Assembly: GCA_036925085.1 (NCBI GenBank)
Contig: JAUPFP010000022.1
Coordinates: 1,813,501-1,877,500 of the forward strand
Direction: 5' to 3'
From: Brachycybe producta
Lineage: Eukaryota; Arthropoda; Diplopoda; Playtdesmida; Andrognathidae
DNA length: 64,000 bases
In this document: positions 35,001 to 47,000 of the stretch, piece after piece
Position numbering within the stretch: the stretch's first letter is position 1
Layout: every line of letters starts with the position of its first letter
Notes under the pieces: generated by a model
Told to the model about the DNA's origin: nothing
Database searches by the model: none
The model's input: the letters and a program-made list of their open reading frames with translations, nothing else
Made by a program: the position numbers and the translations under genes

Positions 35001-38000
35001 AGAAGCCAAATTTCCCTACGAAGTGGATATTTTTCCCTACAAAAGCGGTCACACAACAACTATTACTATCGCGACAGTACTATCAACAATCTAGTCAAAC
35101 GAGATGGTTGTGAGTGCTATCGCAACAGTGTGATAGTGACTATCATGTGGTCTTCACGATGATAGCTCTCGCGATAGTTGCTCCTGTCATGACAACTATC
35201 ATCGCGACAGCAACTATCGCGACAGCAACTATCGCGACAGCAACTATCGCGACAGCAACTATCGCGACAGCAACTATCGCGACAGCAACTATCGCGACAG
35301 CAACTATCGCGCCAGCAACTATCGCGCCAGCAACTATCGCGCCAGCAACTATCGCGCCAGCAACTATCGCGCCAGCAACTATCGCGCCAGCAACTATCGC
35401 GCCAGCAACTATCGCGCCAGCAACTATCGCGCCAGCAACTATCGCGCCAGCAACTATCGCGCCAGCAACTATCGCGCCAGCAACTATCGCGCCAGCAACT
35501 ATCGCGCCAGCAACTATCGCGCCAGCAACTATCGCGCCAGCAACTATCGCGCCAGCAACTATCGCGCCAGCAACTATCGCGCCAGCAACTATCGCGCCAG
35601 CAACTATCGCGCCAGCAACTATCGCGACAGCAACTATCGCGACAGCAACTATCGCGACAGCAACTATCGCGACAGCAACTATCGCGACAGCAACTATCGC
35701 GACAGCAACTATCGCGACAGCAACTATCGCGACAGCAACTATCGCGACAGCAACTATCGCGACAGCAACTATCGCGACAGCAACTATCGCGACAGCAACT
35801 ATCGCGACAGCAACTATCGCGACAGCAACTATCGCGACAGCAACTATCGCGACAGCAACTATCGCGACAGCAACTATCGCGCCAGCAACTATCGCGACAG
35901 CAACTATCGCGACAGCAACTATCGTGACAGCAACTATCGTGACAGCAACTATCATCGTGAAAACGGGGCTTTAGTGAAAACGCACAAATGAATAACTAAA
36001 TTAATTCTGCTCCCACGTTTAAACACAATTTTGGGAGTTAACTTTGGAGAAAAGCCAAAAACTATTTCAGGGTTTTTTACTTTTTCGTGGAACGTGTGCG
36101 CCAAAGACAATTAATTGTTCGGTGATTTCTTCAGATGTTAATTTTGGACAAATCGTTTTGAAGAGATTTTTCAATTTAAAAAAATAAAAATCAAACGAAA
36201 GCCGAACACAGACCACGTTAATGTGCGTCCAGACAACAGAACAGAACATGTTCGCTAACATTTCCAAAGAACATGTTCGTTGTTCTGTTTACTATGGCCG
36301 GAGTTATCAAACATGAACAGAACATGTTCGTAACGTGTTTCCAGTTGGTTATAACCTCATATTTTTATTTCCATCTAGCTTAGTTGTGCATCAATGTGTT
36401 CGGAGAAATGTTCGTCGAGACGCCCAAACTACTCTATGCGTCGAACACAAACAGTTTTTGATGTGACAGGCAAAAACCGACAACTAGCGGATCGGAACAG
36501 AACAGAACGAACGTGTTCTCTGTTCGTTGTTCTGTTCTATATAGTCTTGACGCACCCTAACGAACATTTCCCCGAACATACTGAGCTAGATGGGGAAAAA
36601 AATATGAGGCGAACATGCTGCGAACATGTTCTGTTCAAGTTTAGACACGTCGGCCACAGCGAACAGGACAACGAACATGTGTTGTTCGGTGTTCTGGTCC
36701 TACCATATGTGAAATATTGCATCATACTGATTTTCTTCATGATTATCTTTCAAAATAAAACGATGTATTTTTTTATGAAAATGACAAAACTTTCAGATAT
36801 TTAATTAACAAAAACAAACGTTTATTTTATATTATCTTAAATGTTTATTTTTTTAAAGATATCAAAGATTAAAATCTCCATGTCCTATTATCCTAGCCTC
36901 TCCTAAAATCACCACCAATCAAAGCGATCTTTAAGCATAGACCACACCTTCACTGCATATACTTGAAGCTCTCTGATTGGTTGTACACCAGAAGGATGTA
37001 GGTATACTACTTATGCACACAGGCAATTAGAAATCGGAACAAACAGAAGTTGGCTCCGCCCTTTTTATGACGAACGGCAACTTCTAATTGGTTGGTTACA
37101 GTATGTAGTCTGACGTTACATGCTCCGCCCTTTTCAACGTCGAACCACACAACAAACCAATTAGAAGTTTCCTGTCGTCATAAAAAGGGGGCGGAGCCAA
37201 TTTATGTCTGTCCCGATTTCTAATTGCCTGTTACTTATGCACCCTAAGCCTTAATTAAGGCCTAATTAAGGTAACATTTACAGGTTTTTTTCTCTCTCAA
37301 GGTTTCCTTGAGATTTCTCTTCCCCCCATCCACACACACCCAAATCGTATTTGAATTTTGTTATTCGAGTCTCGAATTAAAACCTCGAAAAAACATTTAC
37401 AAGTTCGAGTTCGAGATAAGTGTCAGGGACACAAAAAAAGCAGCCATTTTTGTTTTGAGTTAATGATTTTTTTGTTCATAATTTCGTATACAACAAGAGC
37501 CTCAAAGTAAGGTTCTTCTGCCAACTTTTTTTTATATTTTTCAAGGCTGAAACATAGATGATAAAAAGCTTTCAGTCGTAGTAGACAAAGTGGCAGACAT
37601 TATAAGTTAAAAAAACCCTCCATCTCTCTCTCTCTCTCTCCACATTTTGTTGTTTTAACAAAACAAATGTTATGAAAGAAAAGCCAAAAAGTCAACACCT
37701 ATTAATTACATGCAGAATCGCAATTTCAAGCAGAATTTACTTAGCACTTCAAGCCTCTCAACAGAATTTCCAATATGGTATAAACCCTGTTTAACAGGCA
37801 GTTAGAAATCGGGAAGAACTTCAGTTGGCTCCGCCCCTTTTTATGACGACCGGCAACTTCTAATTGGCTGGTTTTGTAGTCTGACGTTGAAAAGGGGCGG
37901 AGCATGTGACGTCAGACTACATAACCAACCAATTAGAAGTTGTCGGTCGTCATAAAAAGGGCGGAGCCAACTTCTGCTCATCCCGATTTCTAATTACTTA

Positions 38001-41000
38001 AAACACTTTCAATTTCTTCTTATAGTACGGGGTTGCTTCTGAAACACAAAAGTAATCAAAAGTTCTGTTTCATTTGCATATTTTTTTGTTGTTGTTGCAA
38101 CATTTCGGCTGACTTATTAAAATTTTAATTAACAATTATTATTATAACCGTTCTTACTTAATGCAAATTCCTTTTATTTTAAGGAGTGGAAATAGAACAC
38201 AGGTTGAAATAAAGGGGGTTAATGGTCCTCTTAGTAAATTGTTTTAAAACCGCAACAAAATCCACTATTTTCTAATTAGGATTTACAAATGTTTTGGTGC
38301 CATCTAATTAAAAAATTTCACTAACTGTACTTTTATACAAAGGGTTAATTGTTAATTATTGTTTGGATATATTATAATTTTAATTTTGATCTTTTTTGTT
38401 TTCCCCTTCGCTCACTTGGAATGTGTTTTCTATTAACTACAGAATGAATGGGCCACATCTTGTGAGGCTCGTGTGGGGTTTTGCGAACCTCGTGTGGGGT
38501 TTTGCGAGCCTCATGTGGGGTTTTGATGTGCGGCTCCACGATTACGGTCTAATATACGAGACGTTACGTTTGGCAATGTACACGCATATCTGTGTTGCCG
38601 CATTTTGCGGCAAAACAGCAATGTGTGCATTGATCAGTAGAAAACAAATGTACTACGTGACCGGAGTTGCGTGTGCTGCGGCGCTCTGGTGAACTACGGT
38701 ACGAAATGCACGCAAATTAGACATGCGACGCCGCTGCGTGCACAGGCATTTAGAAATCGGGATGAACAGAAGTTGGCTCCGCCCTTGTGCATGACGACCG
38801 GCAACTTCTAATTGTTTGGTTATGAAGTCTAACGTCACATGCTCCGCCCTTGTCAACGTCGAACCATACAACAAACCAATTAGAAGTTGCCAGTCGTCAT
38901 TAAAAGGGCGGAGCCAACTTGTGTTCGTCCCGATTTCTAAATGCCTGTGCTGCGTGCACGGAGGTGTGTGTGTTTGCATTGCCCCATAGATATAGGTCTA
39001 TAAATTCTAGTATCTAAAAAAAACCGCATGTGTGCCTCTCGGGCCTAATCAAAGAGTTCATTGTTCATTAATTAAACCCCATCTTAATGTTAAGTCTGTT
39101 TTTTTTTAATGATTATTTGGTTTCACTTTTGATTGTTGTTTTTATTTTGACTGCGTTTTTTTCTTAAATTGCGTCATTTGTGGTTTTTAAAAATGTTTTT
39201 GTTGCTAAGCAAAAGACTTAATGCGTTTTTTTTTTCTGGTTGCTTTTCTCCCTTTCTTTAAACTGAGATCAATATGCTCCTCATCATCATCATCATCATC
39301 ATTTCTGTTTACAATCTTGTAATAATTTCATGTCTTGTCTCAACTAATTATAGCCAATGTTCGTGTGAGGTCCAAACATTATAAAATCTGTCTGAACTTT
39401 TATTTCTACGGTTTTTTTTTTTGGATTGTTGTTTTTTCTTTCAATGTTTACTATTATGACATATAGGATTATAACATTAAAAAAATATCTTGTGTCCTTC
39501 TTATAGAAGAAGAAGAAGACAACACAAGTGTCGTAGTTCACGTAAAAGAGCGAGAGAAAAATGGTGAAATCTTACAACTGATCATTTTTTTGAACTTTCT
39601 AAACTTCGAAGTTTAGAACTTTTGTGAAAGTTTAACTTCGAAGAGTGTCTTTATTTTTAGTTGCTAAGGCCAGGCGCAAATTAAACAACAATGCAAGCTT
39701 GCAAACTAGCAACAGTCTCAAGCAACTGTTGCTGGTGACTAGACTTGCCACCTGTGGAGGACAGTCCTCCATTCGGAAGAACACAGTCCCCGTCCTCCAT
39801 TCGGAAGAACGCAGTCCGTCCTCCATTCGGAAGAACACAGTCCCCGTCCTCCATTCGGAAGAACAGTCAGTCCGTCCTCCATTCGGAAGAACACAGTCCG
39901 TCCTCCATTCGGAAGAACACAGTCCGTCCTCCATTCGGAAGAACGCAGTCCGTCCTCCATTCGGAAGAACACAGTCCCCGTCCTCCATTCGGAAGAACAG
40001 TCAGTCCGTCCTCCATTCGGAAGAACACAGTCCGTCCTCCATTCGGAAGAACACAGTCCGTCCTCCATTCGGAAGAACACAGTCCGTCCTCCATTCGGAA
40101 GAACACAGTCCGTCCTCCATTCGGAAGAACACAGTCCGTCCTCCATTCGGAAAAAGTGTCCTCCGGCCAGGACCGTCCTCCACGAACATAATTTAAGTTT
40201 TTATACAATAATACTGTGTGAAGGACATGTTTGCCTTCGTGGAGGACGGTCCTGGTTGGAGGACATTTCTTCTGAATGGGAGGACTGTCCTCCACAAAGG
40301 AGGCAGTTGTGCCGAGCACTAACTTTTAATTTGCCCCGCCTTTTTATGAGCTTCAGAATAAATATCAACCAATTAGAAATTGAAAAGGGGCAGAGCATGT
40401 GACATCAGACCAAGTAACTAACCAATTACAAATTGATGACGCTCATAAAAGGGCGGTGCGAATGAAAAGTTAGTGCTGATCAGAACTGTCTAAATTGGAC
40501 AGGCATTTAGAACTCGGGACGAACTTCAGTTGGCTCCGCCCTGTTTTTATGACGACTGGCAACTTCTAATTGGTTTGTTGTGTAGTTCGACGTTGAAAAG
40601 AGCGGAGCACGTGACGTCAGACTACATAACCAACCAATTAGAAGTTGCCGGTCGTCATAAAAAGGGCGGAGCCAACTTCTGTTTGTCCCGTTTTCTAATT
40701 GCCTGTACAAAAAATAGACAATAAAAATAAAAAGAGAGATTGATAGTCTGATAATAAATAAAAAGTAGACAAGTGTCTAATTATATTTGTCTTATTTGAC
40801 CATCATTTTATTGTTGTTGTTGTTTGTTCTTTTTGCGGTCAGTTGTTGTTTGTTTGTTTGTTGTGCGCATGGCAACAAGCAGCAGCAGCAGCAGAAGAAG
40901 AAGAAGAAAAAAACCCAGGCAATTGTGCCCAGCATTAGAATTTCTTTTGCTCCACCCTTTTTTATGAATGTCATCAATTTCTAATTGGTTTGTTACTTGG

Positions 41001-44000
41001 CCTTATGTCACATGCTCCGCCCTTTTCAATTCCTAATTGTTTTGTTACTTAGTCTGACACTGACGCTCGTAAAAGGGCGGAGGAAAAGAAATTCTAATGC
41101 TGAGCACAATTGCCTGTGAAGAAAAAGGTCCGTTGAATTTAACAACAGAAATCACGCCACCGTCATCATCATCATCATCATCAACCAAATGAAAACCACA
41201 AAAGAACAAAGAAAAAGGGTGTTAAACTAAAGAAAACAGAGCTCAATGCACTTTTCTCTCTTTTTTGATTGAATTTGGACGTTTTTTTTTTGATGAAATT
41301 TACAACAAAAAAAAATAGTTAATTATATTTTTAAAAAAAACAAATTCAAGGACAAAACCATTTTAATTTTTTTTTGTTCTTGTTGGAAATTCTAAGCTCA
41401 GTTTTATGCACGTTTTCTGATTATAGTTTCAATAAAAATGTCATTCAGACCTGGTTAGAGATTAGAATTCTAGAAACAACTACTTTAGAAACAGACAAGT
41501 GAGCTACATAGGCCATTAGAAAACGGGACGAACAGAAGTTGGCTCCGCCCTTTTCATGACGACCAGCAACTTCTAATTGGTTGGTTATGTAGTCTGACGT
41601 CACATGCTCCGCCCTTTTCAACGTCGAACTACACAACACAAACCAATTAGAAGTTGCCGGTCGCCATAAAAAGGGCGGAGCCAACTTCTGTTCGTCCCAA
41701 TTTCTAATTGCCTGCCTTGAGAAAAGACTAATATGTTGCGCCAATTTTGCTAATACACATTGGGAACCACCGGTTTAATTGTCAAGATCGCTGAACTGAT
41801 CAGAACCGGTTTCCGTAAAATCGCGAATTGCGAACCGATTAACCCGGTTCCGAACCGAGTAGAAAACAGGCAGTTAGAAATAGGCGAAAACTTCAGTTGG
41901 CTCCGCCCTTGTTATGACGAATGGAAACTTCTAATTGGTTTGTTGTGTGGTTTGACGTTGAAAAGGGCGGAGCATGTGACGTCAGACTACATAACCAACC
42001 AATTAGAAGTTGCCAGTCGTCATAACAAGGGCGGAGCCAACTGAAGTTTTCACCTATTTCTAACTGCCTGTAGTAGAAACGGTTGCCACCTCTAGCTTAT
42101 TAACAATACCACTTTAGTTCTGTTCACCGTTTTGAAACAGAACTACGATCATACAACAACTAAAACAAATATCTCACCTGTGTATCACGAGATAATAAGT
42201 GCTAAAAAACATGTTTAGCATTTCTTGATATATATATCTCTTTATTATAAACGAGTTGAAACTCTTCAATTTTATGCTTATTCAGCCTTCAATTTTATTT
42301 TTTTAGTTTGGCAAAAAGTAAGCAGAACAATCAAGATGATGATGATGTTGTCATTACTTTAAAAATAGATAAATGGCAGTTAGTTATCTCTTCATTAAAA
42401 TAACTTCTCTTTCTTTTATTGTCTTCATTGTTGTTAACTTGAGAGTGAAACTCTCAAGCAGTTCGAACTAGCTATACAATAAAAATATCAATCACAATTG
42501 CAAAAGTATCGGGATAAATTCAAGTTCGGAAGTTTCGGCACTTGAGAACCCTCCCCCTTCTTAAACACAGTTCGAACGTAGAAAGAAATCCTTTTCAAGG
42601 AACATTTTTATTTTTTTATGATAAAATACTGTTCTGAGGGGGGGTTAAAAGTTAGAAGTTCAAGCGCCAAGTTTTTTTCTTGAATTTTGCAGCTTACGAT
42701 TCCAAGTTACTCGAACACGCTTAAAGTATGGGCGACATTGCATAAGCTAAACACAACATTGAAGAGCCAAATACTATTTCAAAAAGAAACTTGGCAATTG
42801 AACTTGAAATCTCTCCTAAGGAAGGTTTCAACATAGGATTACTGGACAAAACGAGGTTTACCTGTCTTGATAGAGATGTCAACGGTTCGGAATTGGTAGA
42901 ACCAGTTCGCCAATTACTGAAACTGATAGAACCGGTTCGCCAGTATAAGTCGAACTATTCGAGGTTTCAAAGGGTAGAACCGAATCTATTCGGTTCTACC
43001 CTTCGAAACCACAGGCAGTTAGAAATCTGGGAGAAATTCAGTTGGCTCCCGCCCTTGTTATGACAACCGGCAACTTCTAATTGGCTGGTTATGTAGTCTG
43101 ACGTCACATGCTCCGTCCTTTTCAATGTCAGACCACATAACCAGCCAATTAGAAGTTTCGGGTCGTCATAAAAAAGGGTGGAGCCAACTGAAGTTCTTCC
43201 CAATTTCTAAACTGCCTGGTTCGAAACCTCGTAACTAATGTACTGTGCAAATCTGCTAATGCATATTGAGGAACCAGTTCGAACCAGTTCTGATCAGTTC
43301 GTCGATCTTGAACGAACCCGGTTCAAACCGGTTCTCAAATATGCAATAGCAGATTAGTTAAGAGGTAGCAAAGGGTTGAGAACCGAAACTAGTAACTCGA
43401 TCAGTTCGCAACCAAGTTCTTATCAGTTCGACCTAAACTGGCGAACCGTTTCTATCAGTTTCAGTAATTGCCAATCCGGTTCTACCGATTCCAAAACGTT
43501 GACATCTCTATGCTTTATCTCCCAGCTTAAGAATAACCACCCTCTATGGAGTTTCCTTCTTGATTTTAGCTTTTAATCAAAGGAAAGTCTCTCAGCAATT
43601 AATGCTAATTTCTTTTTTTGTTAAGTCCAAGTTGTCACGCGAAATACATTTCAAAAGCGAGAAGAAAAAAAAGGGTTAATTTCAAATTAACCAACCAAGA
43701 AACCCTTTCATTATTTTCATTATATTAGAATATAAAACACACCTAAAAAAAAAAAAGTATTGACACCAAAAGTTGATCGTAATTTAGTTCAAGGTGAATT
43801 TCAAACAAAAGATAAATAGAAACCTCAAGATAATAATATTGGAACAAACAGCGCGAAAGAAAAAAAAATCTAATTGTTGTTTCTTCTTTTTGCTTTTGGC
43901 AAAGTCACGATCGTCGATGATGATCATTCGTGAGAGAGAGAGAGAGACAAGAGTTCGAGCAACTTTCTTATAGAAAAATAACGGCAACTTCTCCACTCTC

Positions 44001-47000
44001 CTCCGTTGCTTTTGTTTCGTGGAGTTTTTTGCTTTTATTTCAGTTGACATGAAGGTTGTCCGTTTGGTTGAACTTCTATTTCTCCTATAGTTTAACCCTA
44101 GACTAGACCATTTCGACCTTTCGGTCGAAATTTTTTCGGTCGACAAGCCTCAGGGATTGGATTGGAGGCTTAACAGTGACGTCAATAAAAAGTAATAGGG
44201 AACGGTGAGGAGCGAAATAGTTAGGTTTGATTTAGTTAGGATAGGGGTTAGGTTAGGTTAGGAAGAAAGGGTTATATTTTTTTTTTGGTAGCTCTTTCAT
44301 TCACCGCTCCCTATTACTTTTTATTGACGTCACTGTTAGCCTCCAATCCAATCTCTGAGGTTTGTCGACCGAAAGGGATACCGCCGAAATTTTGGTACAC
44401 TGCAACCTCTTCTTATTAATGCGACCACCTGTTAATCTTATCAAATTTCGATGGAGGATCCTCGAATAACCCGATCCACCCGTCGTAGGAGGGAGGCAAT
44501 ACCTTAAATTAAACGTACTTTTCAACAAAATAAAACAAATTACGCTTAGAAATAAACGAGCTTGTACCGCGAAACGTAGGGTTTTTTTTAAATATATATT
44601 TACTTGTTAACCCCTTGCTTATATCTGAATTTTTTTTATTTTCGGATAACGAACTTCCATTTAAAGTCACACATTGTTAATTCCGAGTCACCAACTAACT
44701 CACCCAGAAAAAAAAAAACACCAAATTAGTCAGTCAAAGTTACTTACCGAGCTGTCTCAGAAACAAACGGATCGTGTCTTCGCTCAGAGTTCCTTTTGCT
44801 GCAAAATAAGGTTAAAAAAACCGCTCAAAAATCAGTCCGAAATGACAAAAAAAAAAAAAGTACCCAACTTACCGTGAAGATAATCGGCCAAATCACCACC
44901 GTTGCAATACTTTAAAACATGAAAAAATTTAAACAAAAAACAGAAATTACTTTTGTGTAATAACCAAGTTGTAGAATATACGCAACTGAAAACAGAAAAT
45001 AACACTAAATTTTTTTTTGATTAATACGGAGCACCGTAAAGGACACGCGAGTTTTTTTTTTTTTAAAAAATCTCGACATGTCGACTTTCAATCTCTTTTA
45101 TTCGGCCATGTTAATTATGCCATGTTGTGCGCACCATACTCTAATTTAATTATTAGAGTATGGTGCGCACAACATGGCATAATTAACATTATATTGATAA
45201 TATTGATTTAGCATTTTTCCATTTAAAATATTAATAATAAAGTCAATTTTTATTTGGGGTTCATGTCCTTAACTGGATTCCGTATAATTCACCTAAACAC
45301 ATTTAATTTGAATTCATTTAACTCATGCTTGTGTACGTTGTATAATACCTTCGACGCACATACAGTTAAATCCATTTGTCCTTCACAGGGCTCTGTAGAA
45401 CGTGTTTAATACATGTTCTACAGAGCCCTGTGAAGGATAAACAAACAATATGTCAAATTCAATTTTAATTTTAATTTATTTAATACTTAAATATAATTTA
45501 CATAAACTATTGACATTAAAATATTGATTTTAGTATTTCAATTTAAAATATTAATAATAAAAGTCAATTTTTATTTGGTTCATGTGTCCTTAACTGGATT
45601 CCGTATAATTCACCTAAACACATTTAATTTGAATTCATTTAACTCATTTGTGTGTGCAAGATATAAGGATCATTAATATTTCGTGGAATATTTGTATTTT
45701 TGAAGGGGGAGGGAGGGGGGGAGAATAAATATTCTTGTTTATTTCTAGAAATCCCCCTAAACGAGTCAAAGAGTTTCAAAGGATTCACGGTTCAGTGAAT
45801 ACATTTCTGTTAAACCACATTTCGCGTGTGTTTTAAATTAATTTTTTTTTCCGTCGTCTTCTTCTTTCATAAATTTACAAACACAGAAAACTATAATGAA
45901 AGGGTTATTGCTCCCTATTTTTAAAAAAAAAATAACTCAATAAGGAAAGAGGAGGAGGAGGAGGAGGACCGGGATAAGAGTACAGTGGGGTGGGAATCCT
46001 TATCCTGATTGTCCTCTCAAAAAGTTTACCAGAAATTTAACCACAAAAATCACCAACAAATTCTCTATTCAGTTTACGGCGACTTTATAAATTTTTATTG
46101 TTTTCGTCCTACTAGATGGCGCCACTGAAAAAAAATATTTTTCAAGTGAACGTTTTTCAGGAGAAACATTACGAAAAATTTTCAAAGTGTTTTAGAAACT
46201 AGAATAGTTGGTGATAATGCTAAAAGTACGGAACTCTGCAAAGGACATGCGAGATTTTTTTTTTAAATCTCGACATGTCGACTTTAATGTTGATATTTCG
46301 ACTTTAATCTCGACTTGTCGACTTTTAATCTGTTTTATTCGGCCATGATAATTATGCCATGTTGTGCACACCATACTCTAATAATAAAATGATTGCTGCC
46401 ACAAGAGGGCGCTTGCAATAATTTCATTATTAGAGTATGATGCGTAAAACATGGCATGCTTAACATGGCCGAATAAAAGAGCCGAACGTATATGCCGTAA
46501 AAGCCGAACAAAAGCGAGTAAAAATGCTACTAATAAAAACAACTATAGGAAGGAGTATAGTATTAGCCACTACAGTGGCGCCATCTGCCGGGAAGACAAA
46601 AGCAAAATGAATATCTATTCAGCCACTTTAATAATGGATAAAACAAATGTTACCCATAAACGGAAACAAAGAGAGATTTTAATCCGATCCGATCAAAAAA
46701 ATGTCCCCACAAAGCATCAATTATTGGGAATATAAAAGAGTTCAGAGGTTCGATTCAATTGGATCAAGTGAATAAAATGTCACTCGAATTAAAAAGTGGG
46801 CTTTTTAAAGTTGAATTTCCTGAGAAAGTTCAAATTGAAATCCAATTAATTTATCCATTGACTTCAAGATGTGCTTCATGAACACAGGCAGTTAGAAATC
46901 GGTCAGAACTTCATTTGGCTCCGCCCATATGACGACCGGGCAACTTCTAATTGGTTTGACGTTGAAAAGGGCGGAGAGCATGTGACGTCAGACTACATAA

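Noticed and set aside
35114..35974. 286 and 270 residue open frames on the two strands
   Set aside because: Both are translations of the 15 bp satellite; the period is a multiple of three so all frames stay open. No start context, splice signal or family match.
36394..36804. 136 residue open frame
   Set aside because: It overlaps the GAACATGTTC palindromic element and shows no recognisable domain; codon usage and position fit chance.
39645..40319. Overlapping 100-180 residue open frames
   Set aside because: They run through the 26 bp minisatellite on both strands and encode only repeated SSIRKN- or EWRTD-type words.
46745..46765. tRNA B-box-like GGTTCGATTC
   Set aside because: No A box, no cloverleaf pairing and no terminator run at the right distance.
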